From: Erythrobacter sp.
GTDB lineage: Bacteria > Pseudomonadota > Alphaproteobacteria > Sphingomonadales > Sphingomonadaceae
Reading direction: 5' to 3'
Length of the DNA: 64,000 nucleotides
NCBI GenBank assembly: GCA_019739335.1
Contig: CP073261.1
Span: 620,001-684,000, forward strand
How positions within the stretch are numbered: position 1 is the first letter of the stretch; every line of letters begins with the position of its first letter. The translations under genes and the position numbers were made by a program. The notes under the pieces are model-generated. The model ran no database searches. It worked only from the letters and a program-made list of their open reading frames with translations, and was not told the origin of the DNA. Below are positions 34,354 to 43,003 of this stretch, piece by piece.

Positions 34354-35216
34354 TCGATCCCCGGCGGCGGAATGGCGTCGGGGGGCTGGCGCAGGTGCGG
34401 ATAGGTGACGAACATGCGCTCGTTGGCTTCGGGATTGCCGACGCCTTCAACAGTGTAATCGCCGCAGACTTGGCGTAGCGCGATGATCTGAGGCGCGTCC
34501 TGATCCAGCCGGTTCGGCCCTGCCCAGGTCATCACTTCACCCAGCCGCGCAACGGGCTGGCTGTTCACGCGGTTGACAAGGGTGTAGTAGCCCTCGGCAT
34601 CCACATCGAGCCCGGTTTCGGCGTGGAACCAGGCCAGTTTATCCGGCGCATCGACCACGTCGGACCGCATGAAGAAGCACCCGTCGCGCAGATAAATGCG
34701 CCCGACGAAGGCGGCTTCAAGTTGCCAGCCGGTTCGGGCTTCGGACGCAGGCCAGGTGCGAATTCCGCCTTGCGCAGTCTCGCTCACGCGCGGGGCGATC
34801 AGCGGCTGCTGGAAGTACCAGTGCAAGTGCGGCGGCACGGTCCAGCCGTTCTCCGCCACCCAGGCATCGAACTCCTCTGCCGTGAGCAAGGTATCGATGC
34901 TCTGTACCGGTGCGTCCGGCTCCTTGCCCGCCAGCCCGTGCCCCATCAGCGCCCCGCGTTCCTCCAACCGGGCAAGCCACAAGGCCCCCAGTTGCCTGGC
35001 ATTGGCAGGTGGCGAAGCAGTCGGTTCGCGGAAAGCCTCCGCCTGTTCGATGGCCGGTGCATTCGCAATCAGCGCAGCATAATCGGGACTCGGCACTTCA
35101 AGTTGGGTGGCATATTCGCCCGGCGGATCGGAGCCGGTCGGCGCGCCATCCCCTGCCCCGCAAGCGGCCAGCGCAAGCAATGGCAAGGCTGCCAGACGGA
35201 GGGAAAAGCGCGTCAT
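34350..35216 (-). CDS. Hypothetical lipoprotein
   Basis: A 288-residue protein with signal peptide and lipobox (LLALAACGAG; cysteine near residue 19). The mature part has no recognised domain; it contains repeated aromatic segments (HWYFQQPLIA, LAWFHAETG) and a late VCGDYTVEGVGNPEANERMF. It is likely anchored in the inner or outer membrane. It is coupled to the DUF488 gene by a four-base overlap. Function unknown. Confidence 0.75.
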   Translation of the reverse strand: MTRFSLRLAALPLLALAACGAGDGAPTGSDPPGEYATQLEVPSPDYAALIANAPAIEQAEAFREPTASPPANARQLGALWLARLEERGALMGHGLAGKEPDAPVQSIDTLLTAEEFDAWVAENGWTVPPHLHWYFQQPLIAPRVSETAQGGIRTWPASEARTGWQLEAAFVGRIYLRDGCFFMRSDVVDAPDKLAWFHAETGLDVDAEGYYTLVNRVNSQPVARLGEVMTWAGPNRLDQDAPQIIALRQVCGDYTVEGVGNPEANERMFVTYPHLRQPPDAIPPPGIE

Positions 35217-35263
35217 GCCAAGGCGATAACGCAGCTCCGCTGAACCAGGGCTTAGTCAGCCGT

Positions 35264-36616
35264 TCAGCGCATCAGCACCAGCTCTTCCGCCATCGTCGGA
35301 TGGATCGCCACCGTGGCATCGAAGTCGGCCTTGGTCAGCCCCGCCTTCACCGCAATCGCGGCGGCCTGCATCATTTCGGCGGCTTCGGGCGCGATCATGT
35401 GGATGCCGACGATCTTTCCATCCTCCGCATTGCAGATCATCTTGAACAAGGATCGTTCGTTGCGCCCCGCCAGCACGTTCTTCATCGGGCGGAAATCGGA
35501 CAGGTAGACCTTAACCGCGCCCAGCTTGTTCTTCGCCTCGCCCTCTGTCATGCCGACAGCGGCAATCGGCGGATGACTGAACACGGCGCTGGGGATGCAC
35601 GAATAATCGACCGCCACCGGATCGCTACCACCGAACACGGAATCGGCGAAGGCCTGCCCTTCGCGGATCGCTACCGGGGTCAGTTGCACCCGGTCGGTCA
35701 CGTCACCCACGGCGTAGATGTGCTCGACGCTGGTTTTGCTGAAACGGTCAACCTTTATCTCGCCGCGCTCGCCCAGTTCGACTCCTGCCGACTCCAGCCC
35801 CAGTCCTTCGATATTCGGACGGCGGCCGACCGCGAACATCACGCAGTCGACGATCTCCTCTTCGCAGTCGGAAAGTTTGACCTTGTAGCGCCCGTCATCG
35901 CACTTCTCGATATATTCGAAGATCGTGTTGAACTTGAATTTGATACCCTTGGTGATCGAGATTTGCAGCAGCCGGTCGCGCACCGCTTCGTCATAGCCGC
36001 GCAGCAGCGTATCGCCGCGATTGACCAGCGTCACCTTGGTGCCGAATTCGTTGAAGATCCCTGCGAATTCATTGGCGATGTAGCCGCCGCCGGCGATGAT
36101 CATGCGCTTGGGCAATGCGTCGAGGTGGAACGCCTCGTTGGACGTGATGGCGTGTTCCACCCCCTTGCATTCGGGCATGAACGGCCGTGCTCCGGTGGCG
36201 ATCAGGATATATCTTGCCGTCACCACCTTGCCGCTTGCAAGAGTGATTTCATGCGGCCCGGTGATCTGCGCGCGTTCGTGGAAGATCGTGACCTTGGCGT
36301 TCTCCAGCGTGTCGGTGTAAGCGCTTTCGAGCCGGTCGACATCGGCCAGCACGTTGTCGCGCAAGGTCTGCCAGTTGAAGCGCTTGCCTTCGATTTCCCA
36401 GCCGAACCGTTTGCAGTCCTCCAGGTCCTCGGCGAAATGCGCGCCATAAACGAGCATCTTCTTGGGCACGCAGCCGCGGATTACGCAGGTGCCGCCCACC
36501 CGGTATTCCTCGGCAATCGCCACTCTTGCTCCATGCGCGGCGGACACCCGGCTGGCACGCACGCCCCCCGATCCGGCACCGATGGTAAAGAGGTCGAAAT
36601 CGTAGGTGTCGGACAT
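35264..36616 (-). CDS. gor: Glutathione-disulfide reductase
   Basis: FAD-dependent NADPH:GSSG reductase of 450 residues. The FAD-binding GAGSGGVRASRVSA is at the start, followed by the redox-active disulphide in GGTCVIRGCVPKK; the NADPH-binding GGGYIANEFA lies near residue 175, and HPTMAEELV at the C-terminus carries the catalytic base histidine. I start at ATG 36616 (MSDTYDFDLF), since the upstream extension is not like the family. It keeps the cytosolic glutathione pool reduced. Confidence 0.95.
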   Translation of the reverse strand: MSDTYDFDLFTIGAGSGGVRASRVSAAHGARVAIAEEYRVGGTCVIRGCVPKKMLVYGAHFAEDLEDCKRFGWEIEGKRFNWQTLRDNVLADVDRLESAYTDTLENAKVTIFHERAQITGPHEITLASGKVVTARYILIATGARPFMPECKGVEHAITSNEAFHLDALPKRMIIAGGGYIANEFAGIFNEFGTKVTLVNRGDTLLRGYDEAVRDRLLQISITKGIKFKFNTIFEYIEKCDDGRYKVKLSDCEEEIVDCVMFAVGRRPNIEGLGLESAGVELGERGEIKVDRFSKTSVEHIYAVGDVTDRVQLTPVAIREGQAFADSVFGGSDPVAVDYSCIPSAVFSHPPIAAVGMTEGEAKNKLGAVKVYLSDFRPMKNVLAGRNERSLFKMICNAEDGKIVGIHMIAPEAAEMMQAAAIAVKAGLTKADFDATVAIHPTMAEELVLMR

Positions 36617-36697
36617 GCGAAGGGCTCCTGGCGGGTTTGCCCGCGCTATGGTGCATCGCTGTTCGCGGGGCAACCGCCGCCGGTTTCCGAACGCTTC

Positions 36698-37726
36698 CTA
36701 GCTTTCGATGAAGGGCGCGTAGTCGCGCAGCAATTGCCAGGCGCGGAGGTCTTCGATGGTGACAAGGCTCTCGTCCCTGATCCCAGCCTGCCGCTTTAGC
36801 AGCCGCTGCACGGCTGCGCGTTCGGTAGAGGTCGCGCCCGGCATGGTGACGAGCACGTCCGGCCCCTGTTCCAGCGGCACTTCGAACAGCATGGCGCAAT
36901 TCATCGGATCGAAACCGAAGCCGAGGAAGGCGATCCGCTTGGCCTGCAGCAATTCGCTTACCATCGCACGTTTGAACCCGCGCTCCCCAGTGCGTTCGGA
37001 AGCGGTGTGGATCTGCTCCACAACAGCGGCGAGATCATCCACTTCGGTAGCGCCCCAATCGGCCACCGGCAGCTTGCCCGCCCGCCATTCCAGCTTACCC
37101 GGTGTGCCATAGACATGGATCACGCGCAGCTTTTCCGCCACCAGCGCGCGGGCGTCGGTCAGGCTCATCCCGAAGGCCATGTGCAGCGCCCAGGGAAGGT
37201 AATGCTCGATGGAGCGGTCGTAGTTGAAGCAGAGGATCGAGAGGTTGTCGAAGCAGCGTTCGGCTTCGGCACGCGGGACCCCGTTGACCACAGCGCGCGA
37301 GATCTGGAACAGCCAGTTCTCCTGCCCTCGCACCGGCAAGTCGCCCGGATCGCGCGGTTCCGCCTCTAAGGGCGAGGCAGCTTCGGAAGCCAGCGTGTAG
37401 TGCGCGATGGCCAGCTTGCCCACCGCCAGCACCATCGGGTTGTCGCCGTGCTGTTCGAGAATGGCATCGATGGAGGACGATATCCGCGCAGCGGAGCGGA
37501 TCGTCTGCCCGGCTTCGAGCAGCGCCTCCTTCTTCACCCGCGCCTTCTTGGCAATCGCCCCGATAAGCGCATCCATCGCGGCAATATCGGCGCTTTCGAG
37601 CCCGCTGCCGAGCCGCTGGAAATCGAACCCGGCAGCAATCCGCGCCAGCAATTCGCGGCCATCGGGGAATTGCAGTTCGCAGCTTGCACCTGCGCCAACC
37701 ACCAGCGTCGTCTTGGTCCTGATCAT
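36698..37726 (-). CDS. SIR2-like domain protein
   Basis: A 342-residue protein with scattered motifs of the SIR2-like fold: GAGASCELQFP at residues 11-21 (nucleotide-binding loop), FNYDRS near 167, IHVYGTPG near 203 with a histidine at the expected catalytic place, and LGFGFDPMN near 268. Such proteins bind NAD and in several defence systems act as NADases; others are housekeeping. There is no signal peptide or membrane segment. It lies alone between gor and the helicase, both on the same strand, without the second gene of a known defence pair. I cannot decide its role from sequence alone. Confidence 0.6.
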   Translation of the reverse strand: MIRTKTTLVVGAGASCELQFPDGRELLARIAAGFDFQRLGSGLESADIAAMDALIGAIAKKARVKKEALLEAGQTIRSAARISSSIDAILEQHGDNPMVLAVGKLAIAHYTLASEAASPLEAEPRDPGDLPVRGQENWLFQISRAVVNGVPRAEAERCFDNLSILCFNYDRSIEHYLPWALHMAFGMSLTDARALVAEKLRVIHVYGTPGKLEWRAGKLPVADWGATEVDDLAAVVEQIHTASERTGERGFKRAMVSELLQAKRIAFLGFGFDPMNCAMLFEVPLEQGPDVLVTMPGATSTERAAVQRLLKRQAGIRDESLVTIEDLRAWQLLRDYAPFIES

Positions 37727-37781
37727 GGGAGCGACACTTGGGGTGCGATACTTAATATTTGCCTAGGACCGGGATGAAACG

Positions 37782-37820
37782 AAAAAGGCGGAAGCGTGCC
37801 AAAGCAGCGCTCCCGCCTTC
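37782..37820 (-). terminator. Terminator of the DEAD-box helicase gene
   Basis: On the minus strand a hairpin AAGGCGGGAGCG / CGCTTCCGCCTT (one mismatch) with a loop of about eleven bases is followed by TTTTTCG. It begins some 23 bases after the stop. Confidence 0.8.
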
Positions 37821-37842
37821 CTCTTGATCTGTCGGCTAAAGG

Positions 37843-39261
37843 TTAGCCGCGACCGCCCGAGCCGCCGCCGCGCGAGCGGTTGCCCGAAGGCCGTCCGCGT
37901 CCGCCCGAACCTTGGCCACGCCCGCCTTCTGCGCGCGCACCTTCACTGCGACCGCCATCACTGCGACCCTGGCCACCGTGACCGGCACGGTTGGGCTTGC
38001 GCTGGCCGCCGCCGTGGCGTTCTACCGAAGCACCGCGCGGCTGCGGGCGGACCCGCTGCTGCTGGGTCTTGGGCGCAGGCTTGGTCGGGCCGACGCCTTC
38101 CACCACGGCGCGGAAATTCTCCGGCAGCGGCAGACGGTCGAACTCGGCATCGGTCACCTTGCAGATATCCTTCAGGTAAGCACGCTCGTCCTCGGCGCAG
38201 AAGGCAATCGCGATCCCTTCCGCCCCGGCACGCGCGGTGCGGCCGATGCGGTGGACATATTGTTCGGCCACGTTGGGCAGCTCGTAATTGATCACGTGGC
38301 TCACGCCGGGAATATCGATCCCGCGCGCCGCCACGTCGGTGGCGATCAGGATCGGGGTCTTGGCACGCTTGAATTCATCGAGCGCACGCACCCGCTGCGG
38401 CTGGCTCTTGTTGCCGTGGATGGCGTTCGACGGGATGTTCGCCTGCGCCAGACGCTTCACCAGCCGGTCCGCGCCGTGCTTGGTGCGGGTGAAGATCAGC
38501 ACCCGTTCGAACTTGCCCGGCACCTTGTGCTGTTCGAGCAGGATCATTTCAAGCAGCGCGGGCTTTTCGTCCTGCTGCACCATGAACAGGTACTGGTCGA
38601 TACGCTCTGCCGTAGTGGCCGCAGGAGTGACCGAGACGGTGACCGGATTGCGACAGTACTTGCCCACCAGTTCCTTGATCGTCTTGGGCATGGTGGCGCT
38701 GAAGAACAGCGTCTGCCGGGTGTCAGGCACCAGCTCGCTGATGCGGCGCAGCGCGTGGATGAAGCCGAGATCTAGCATCTGGTCGGCTTCGTCGAGCACG
38801 AGGATCTCGACGCCCGACAAGTTGAAGGCCTTCTGGTCGATCAGGTCGAGCAGGCGGCCCGGCGTGGCGACGAGGATGTCGCAGCCCTTGTGCAGCTTGT
38901 TGCGATCCTTGTTGACCGAAGTGCCGCCAACGATGGACGAAACCTTGAGCCCCGCCAGCGCACCGTAGTCACGGGCAGAGTCGGCAATCTGCCCGGCCAG
39001 TTCGCGCGTCGGCGCGAGCACCAGCATGCGGCAGGACTTGAAAGGTGTCTGCTTGGCGGCCTTGCGCAGGTTATCGATGCTGGGGAGCATGAAGGCGGCA
39101 GTCTTGCCGGTGCCGGTCTGCGCGATGCCGAGCAGGTCGCGCCCGTCGAGCACGGCGGGGATCGCCTGCGCCTGGATCGGCGTAGGGGTATTGTAGCCCT
39201 TCATGTCGAGCGCCTGCAAAACAGGCTGCGAAAGACCGAGCTGGTCGAAAGTAATAGTCAT
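37843..39261 (-). CDS. rhlE: DEAD-box RNA helicase, RhlE type
   Basis: ATP-dependent RNA helicase of 472 residues. The Q-motif (GYNTPTPIQAQAIP), Walker A AQTGTGKTAAF, DEADQMLDLG, SAT in FFSATMPK, and HRIGRTARAG are in the standard order. After about residue 380 comes a basic, glycine/arginine-rich tail with repeated GGRG, GGR and SGG units that probably binds RNA non-specifically. I start at ATG 39261 (MTITFDQLGLSQP). Such helicases remodel ribosomal or mRNA structure, often in the cold. Confidence 0.92.
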   Translation of the reverse strand: MTITFDQLGLSQPVLQALDMKGYNTPTPIQAQAIPAVLDGRDLLGIAQTGTGKTAAFMLPSIDNLRKAAKQTPFKSCRMLVLAPTRELAGQIADSARDYGALAGLKVSSIVGGTSVNKDRNKLHKGCDILVATPGRLLDLIDQKAFNLSGVEILVLDEADQMLDLGFIHALRRISELVPDTRQTLFFSATMPKTIKELVGKYCRNPVTVSVTPAATTAERIDQYLFMVQQDEKPALLEMILLEQHKVPGKFERVLIFTRTKHGADRLVKRLAQANIPSNAIHGNKSQPQRVRALDEFKRAKTPILIATDVAARGIDIPGVSHVINYELPNVAEQYVHRIGRTARAGAEGIAIAFCAEDERAYLKDICKVTDAEFDRLPLPENFRAVVEGVGPTKPAPKTQQQRVRPQPRGASVERHGGGQRKPNRAGHGGQGRSDGGRSEGARAEGGRGQGSGGRGRPSGNRSRGGGSGGRG

Positions 39262-39656
39262 GTTGTCTGTGTAACTCGCAATATATGCGGCGCGCAGAGT
39301 CACAGCTCGCGCGGCGCGGGTGTCAAAACGACCCGCGTGAAAAGGGAAGTCTCTTGGAAAAGACCGAAGGGCTGCCGGGGTGGGATTTATCTGTTCCACC
39401 GCTTCACGCTGGCGCGCGCCTCGATTGCGGCCATGTGGTGCAGCGCAGCGTAAATGTCAATTTATTTCGTGTGGAGGCACGATCGTTACAGGTGGCGGGC
39501 CGGAGCCGGAACGGCCGGGGCGTTCATCGGCAGCGAAAGTTGACACTAAAGTGACACCAAGATCGCTGCTTTCCAGTAGTGCTTGCCCGCCCGACGGGAT
39601 TGCTAATTCGTCGATGTCAAAGAGCCGAAACCCTGTGGCATGGGTGAGACACTGTA
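39262..39656. other. Intergenic stretch; possible orphan frame on the minus strand
   Basis: About 450 bases separate the helicase start from the EF-hand gene stop. No convincing gene is visible. On the minus strand an open frame (39457 to about 39700, ending in TIVPPHEIN) reads like protein (IDELAIPSGGQALLESSDLG) but has no clear start and overlaps the terminator hairpin. It may be a decayed gene. The helicase promoter should lie near 39262-39400. Confidence 0.3.
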
Positions 39657-39687
39657 GGAAAGGGCGGCAAGCTTGCGCCAGCCGCCC
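39657..39687 (-). terminator. Possible terminator of the EF-hand lipoprotein gene
   Basis: On the minus strand GGGCGGC / GCCGCCC (39681-39687 and 39662-39668) form a seven-base stem with a twelve-base loop, followed by TTTCC, 29 bases after the stop. Confidence 0.55.
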
Positions 39688-39715
39688 CGTTCGCAGTGCA
39701 GTTGACCAGCGGGGC

Positions 39716-40327
39716 CTAACCCGGAGTACGCGAGGAGTTACGCGCCTGCGTGAACTCGGCTTGGGAAAGGTAGGTGTCCCCGTCATCGTCAAAATAGAAG
39801 AACGTCTGACCTGCGGTGTTGATTTCGTCCTGTGTCAGATACGGCCGGGTTTCGTCGTTGGGTTCCGGCTGGGTCGGATCGGTCGGGATGGCCCAGATCG
39901 CATATTCGGCCACGGAAAGCTGGCCATCGCTGTTTCGATCGAGCCATGCGAAATCCATCTGGCTGCGCGGTGGAATGCCCGAAGTGCTCGAATTGCCGGA
40001 CGACGCCATGTTGTCGTTTCCGCCATTGCCTGTCGAACCCGACGAGGTGCCGGTGTCCGTTCCGGCCGAATTGCCGCTTTCGGCCATCATGGCCTCACGG
40101 TTGGCGTCGTATTCATCGCTGGTGGCTTGCCGGTCCATCGCGTCATAGGCGGCCTGCTGTTCCGCGCTGAGATCGCCTGCGACGGGATAACCATCTTCCA
40201 TCATCGGCTCGGTGGTGCCCATCGTGTCGACATCCTCGACGGGGACAGGTTCTTCCTCTTCGGACTCGCAAGCTGCGACGCTCAGAGCGGCCGCCGAAAC
40301 GAAGCTGCTCAGGATAATTCTGTTCAT
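39716..40327 (-). CDS. EF-hand lipoprotein
   Basis: A 203-residue lipoprotein (lipobox in SVAACESEEEE, cysteine near residue 19). A long acidic then Gly/Ser/Asn-rich linker follows. Two EF-hand loops are at the C-terminal end: DRNSDGQLSVAE, and DDDGDTYLSQAE with threonine instead of the usual glycine at position 6. It is probably a periplasmic calcium-binding protein. The start at ATG 40327 has AAGGAG nine bases upstream. Neighbours give no hint of a partner. Confidence 0.85.
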   Translation of the reverse strand: MNRIILSSFVSAAALSVAACESEEEEPVPVEDVDTMGTTEPMMEDGYPVAGDLSAEQQAAYDAMDRQATSDEYDANREAMMAESGNSAGTDTGTSSGSTGNGGNDNMASSGNSSTSGIPPRSQMDFAWLDRNSDGQLSVAEYAIWAIPTDPTQPEPNDETRPYLTQDEINTAGQTFFYFDDDGDTYLSQAEFTQARNSSRTPG

Positions 40328-40454
40328 CGGAGTCTCCTTCCATTTTCGTCCAATGGGTTCCCAATGGATAAATGGCCGGGAGTTTCCGAAAAAGTTGGCG
40401 GCTTTGTTCCGGCGCCGGGGATTCCCCTTCAAAAGCGCAGCGAACCCCGCGTTG

Positions 40455-40928
40455 TCAGCGCCCGAACGGCTTGTTCAACTGCACGATTTTCCAATTAAGC
40501 AGCGTCGCGAAGCTGACCCAGACGAGGTAGGGCACGATCAGCCAGCTTGCGAGCACCGAGTATTCGCGCAGGAATATCGTCAGCGCAAGGATCGAGAGCC
40601 ACAGGAACGGCACTTCTACCAGCGCCCAGTCGGGGCGTTTCAGGGTGAAGAACATCGGCGACCAGAGAAAGTGCAGCACGCCGTTGACGAGGTAGAGCGC
40701 GATCAGGAAGCTGGTCTCCCCCGCCGCTTCTGCCGCATCCCAGCTCAACACGAAGGCCCAGGCGGCGAGGCCGAGGATCAGAGTCCATGCCGGGCCAAAC
40801 AGCCAGTCAGGCGGTTGCCAGCTCGGCTTGGCGAGATCGCGGTACCATTGGCCGATCTTGGTCAGCAGCCCGCCTCCCAGCCCGAGGATGACGGCCCAGG
40901 CGACAGCGAAGATGACGGGGAAGCTCAT
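40455..40928 (-). CDS. tspO: TspO/MBR family membrane protein
   Basis: A 157-residue membrane protein with five hydrophobic helices and the TspO signature KPSWQPPDWLFGPAWTLI in the first loop region. Related proteins bind porphyrins and affect tetrapyrrole pathways and stress responses in alphaproteobacteria, including phototrophs. The start at ATG 40928 (MSFPVIFAVAW) gives a normal length. The gene is alone on its strand, between the EF-hand gene and the DCC-FAD pair. Confidence 0.92.
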   Translation of the reverse strand: MSFPVIFAVAWAVILGLGGGLLTKIGQWYRDLAKPSWQPPDWLFGPAWTLILGLAAWAFVLSWDAAEAAGETSFLIALYLVNGVLHFLWSPMFFTLKRPDWALVEVPFLWLSILALTIFLREYSVLASWLIVPYLVWVSFATLLNWKIVQLNKPFGR

Positions 40929-41003
40929 GGTGCAGGGCTTACCCTGCGCCGGGGGCAAACCGCAATGACGCATATCCCGCCATGCAAATTAGGCGGGCGG
41001 TGC

Positions 41004-41360
41004 TCAGCCAAGCCGGGCCGCCCATCGCTGCAATCGCGGACGAAAGCCCAGAAAAGTGCGGTAGGCCGCTTCGAACAGCCGGTCGAACAGCGGCAGCCGC
41101 GCCAGTTCGCCAATCGGGCGCAGCAGTGGGATCTTGCGGTACATCGCCGCGAAGGCCGCCGCGCCGGATAGCACGTGCGTGCCCTCGCGGGCGTGGAAGC
41201 GGGCGAGCAGGTCCGCCTGCGAGACCGGGCAATTCTCCGGCTGCCCCTCGCTGACATCGACGAAGCCGATCGCCCTGCGCCGGTCCAGCCGCCGCAGGAA
41301 AGCGATCTCGCGGCGGCACAGCGGGCAGGCGCCGTCGTACCAGACAGTGAGATCAGCCAT
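41004..41360 (-). CDS. Thiol-disulfide oxidoreductase-like DCC family protein (DUF393)
   Basis: A 118-residue protein with the DCC motif YDGACPLCRREIAFL at the N-terminus (CPLC, residues 12-15), the hallmark of DUF393. It has a small thioredoxin-like core; the partner is unknown. The start overlaps the stop of the FAD oxidoreductase gene by eight bases, so the two are probably a redox pair. Confidence 0.88.
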   Translation of the reverse strand: MADLTVWYDGACPLCRREIAFLRRLDRRRAIGFVDVSEGQPENCPVSQADLLARFHAREGTHVLSGAAAFAAMYRKIPLLRPIGELARLPLFDRLFEAAYRTFLGFRPRLQRWAARLG

Positions 41361-42291
41361 TCGCCTCCACCATGTCCGCCAGCGTCATGCCGGACAGCCA
41401 AGCGCCTTCGACGCGCGGCCCAACCAGCCAGTCGCCGCAGAGCCCGATGCGCTGTTCCGCATCCCACAACGCGCCTTCCCCTTCGGCGATGGCGCACAGG
41501 GCATAGCGCCAGCGGTGCGCATCGGCGTGGACAATTGCGGGCAGCGCGCCGCCTACCTGCTGGCGGAAGTGTTCGACCAGCAAGGCGATCACGGTATCGC
41601 GCTCGGCTTCCAGATATTCGCGGCTCCACGATGGGCTGGCCTGCACCACCCAGCATTCACCTCGCCCTCGCCCCGGCTTGGCGGAATTGCGCGCGGCCCA
41701 GCCGATGGCTCCGGCGTTGCGCAGGGTGTCGGCGTGATCGACCGCGCCGTCGAAGGCCAGCATGAGCGTCCAGCATGGCTCGCTCACAGTAGCTTCGGCC
41801 TGAGCAGCAAAGGCAGCAGCGTGAGGAGCGACCAGTGCGGCAACCTGCTCGGCGGGCACTGCCACCAGCACGGCATCGAAGCGCGCGCGAGGCAGGTCCT
41901 CGCCCGCCAGCCGCCACCCGCGCTCGTCGCGCTCCAGCGCTTCCACCCGCACGCCGAAGCGCACTTCCAACGCCTGCGCCAGCGCCCGGACCGGCGCATT
42001 CATGCCGGGAGTGCCGACCCAGGCGCCTTCGCCCGCCGCGGGCCAGCGCGCTACCACGCCCGTCACTTCCCAGGCGCTCACCTGCTCGGCAAAGCGCGGA
42101 TCGGTGACGGTGAAATACTGCGCCCCGTGATCGAAATGCAGCGTCGTGCCGTGCACTTCCGCCCGTCGCGTCGCCATCCGCCCGCCGGGGCCGCGGCCCT
42201 TGTCGAACAGGGTGACGTTGTGTCCGCGGTTCACCAATCGGGTTCCGCAGGCAAGTCCGGCCATTCCGGCCCCGATGATGGCAATCCGCAT
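41353..42291 (-). CDS. FAD-dependent oxidoreductase, renalase-like
   Basis: A 312-residue flavoprotein of the amine oxidase/renalase-like type. The FAD-binding motif is GAGMAGLACGTRL (residues 7-19), followed by LFDKGRGPGGRMATRR and FDHGAQYFTVTDPRF. The C-terminal half has AIGWAARNSAKPGR and LCGDWLVGPRVEGAWLSG, the second FAD-contact region. The start is ATG 42291, with ATG 42300 as an alternative. It is coupled to the DCC protein gene and probably reduces an NAD(P)H-type or small quinone-like substrate; the substrate is not known. Confidence 0.88.
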   Translation of the reverse strand: MRIAIIGAGMAGLACGTRLVNRGHNVTLFDKGRGPGGRMATRRAEVHGTTLHFDHGAQYFTVTDPRFAEQVSAWEVTGVVARWPAAGEGAWVGTPGMNAPVRALAQALEVRFGVRVEALERDERGWRLAGEDLPRARFDAVLVAVPAEQVAALVAPHAAAFAAQAEATVSEPCWTLMLAFDGAVDHADTLRNAGAIGWAARNSAKPGRGRGECWVVQASPSWSREYLEAERDTVIALLVEHFRQQVGGALPAIVHADAHRWRYALCAIAEGEGALWDAEQRIGLCGDWLVGPRVEGAWLSGMTLADMVEANG

Positions 42292-42344
42292 CGGGCGCAT
42301 TTGGCGACGATGGCGGACATTCCCAATACCGGACTTGGTTCCGG

Positions 42345-42884
42345 TTATGCTTTTGCAGGCGGCCCGGTGTCGGTTCTCTGCACGCCTTCCAGCAGCGCCT
42401 CTTCCAGCCCCTCGCCGTGGAGCACCGAAATGTCGCCCGTGGTCTCCAGCACCACCGCGCGCACATTTTGCAGGTGAAGGACATTCGCCTCGCGCAACTT
42501 CGCGCGCAGGTCGCCTTCCGCCACGCGGGTGCGCTCCAGCGCGGAATGGATGATCACCCCGTCGCGCATCAACACCACCGGCTCGTTCTGCATCACCGCT
42601 TCGACAGTATCGGAAATCTTGCGCACCTTCGCCATCGCCCATTGCATGACAAACAGCCCTGCCATCGCCACCATAGGCTGGGCGAATCCCTGCCAGTCGT
42701 TCGCCTGCGAAGCGCCCGCCACCAGCGAACCCTGCGCGATCGTCATCACGAAATCGAAGCTCGTCATCTTGGACAGCGAGCGCAGCCCCACCACCCGTAC
42801 CAGCATAACCACCCACAGCAGCGCCACCGCCGCCAGCACGAAACCGCGCAGCAGCACATCGGGCCATTGATCTTCGAGCAGCAT
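42345..42884 (-). CDS. DUF421 / YetF-like membrane protein
   Basis: A 179-residue protein with an N-terminal membrane part of about three helices (VLLRGFVLAAVALLWVVML, a middle pair around MTIAQGSLVAG and MVAMAGLFVMQW) and a C-terminal YetF-type cytoplasmic domain (NEPVVLMRDGVIIHSALERTR). YetF proteins are known mainly from spores and stress. The start at ATG 42884 (MLLEDQWPD) is the best fit. A match to the EcfG promoter consensus lies directly upstream (42893-42918). Confidence 0.85.
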   Translation of the reverse strand: MLLEDQWPDVLLRGFVLAAVALLWVVMLVRVVGLRSLSKMTSFDFVMTIAQGSLVAGASQANDWQGFAQPMVAMAGLFVMQWAMAKVRKISDTVEAVMQNEPVVLMRDGVIIHSALERTRVAEGDLRAKLREANVLHLQNVRAVVLETTGDISVLHGEGLEEALLEGVQRTDTGPPAKA

Positions 42885-42892
42885 GGCCCTGC

Positions 42893-42918
42893 AACGGACC
42901 GTGCGCGGCAGTGGTTCC
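42893..42918 (-). promoter_or_regulatory. Candidate EcfG-type promoter upstream of DUF421
   Basis: On the minus strand it reads GGAAC, 17 bases, CGTT, an exact match to the EcfG consensus, but the -10 element is only eight bases from the chosen ATG, so a transcript would be almost leaderless. A chance match is possible. Confidence 0.35.
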
Positions 42919-43003
42919 ATCTCGCGGCTTGCCCGCAAGCCCCGCAGCCCCTATCTGCGCGCGCAACCACTTCCCACACGCATTCCCGACGAAGGACCGA
43001 CCG

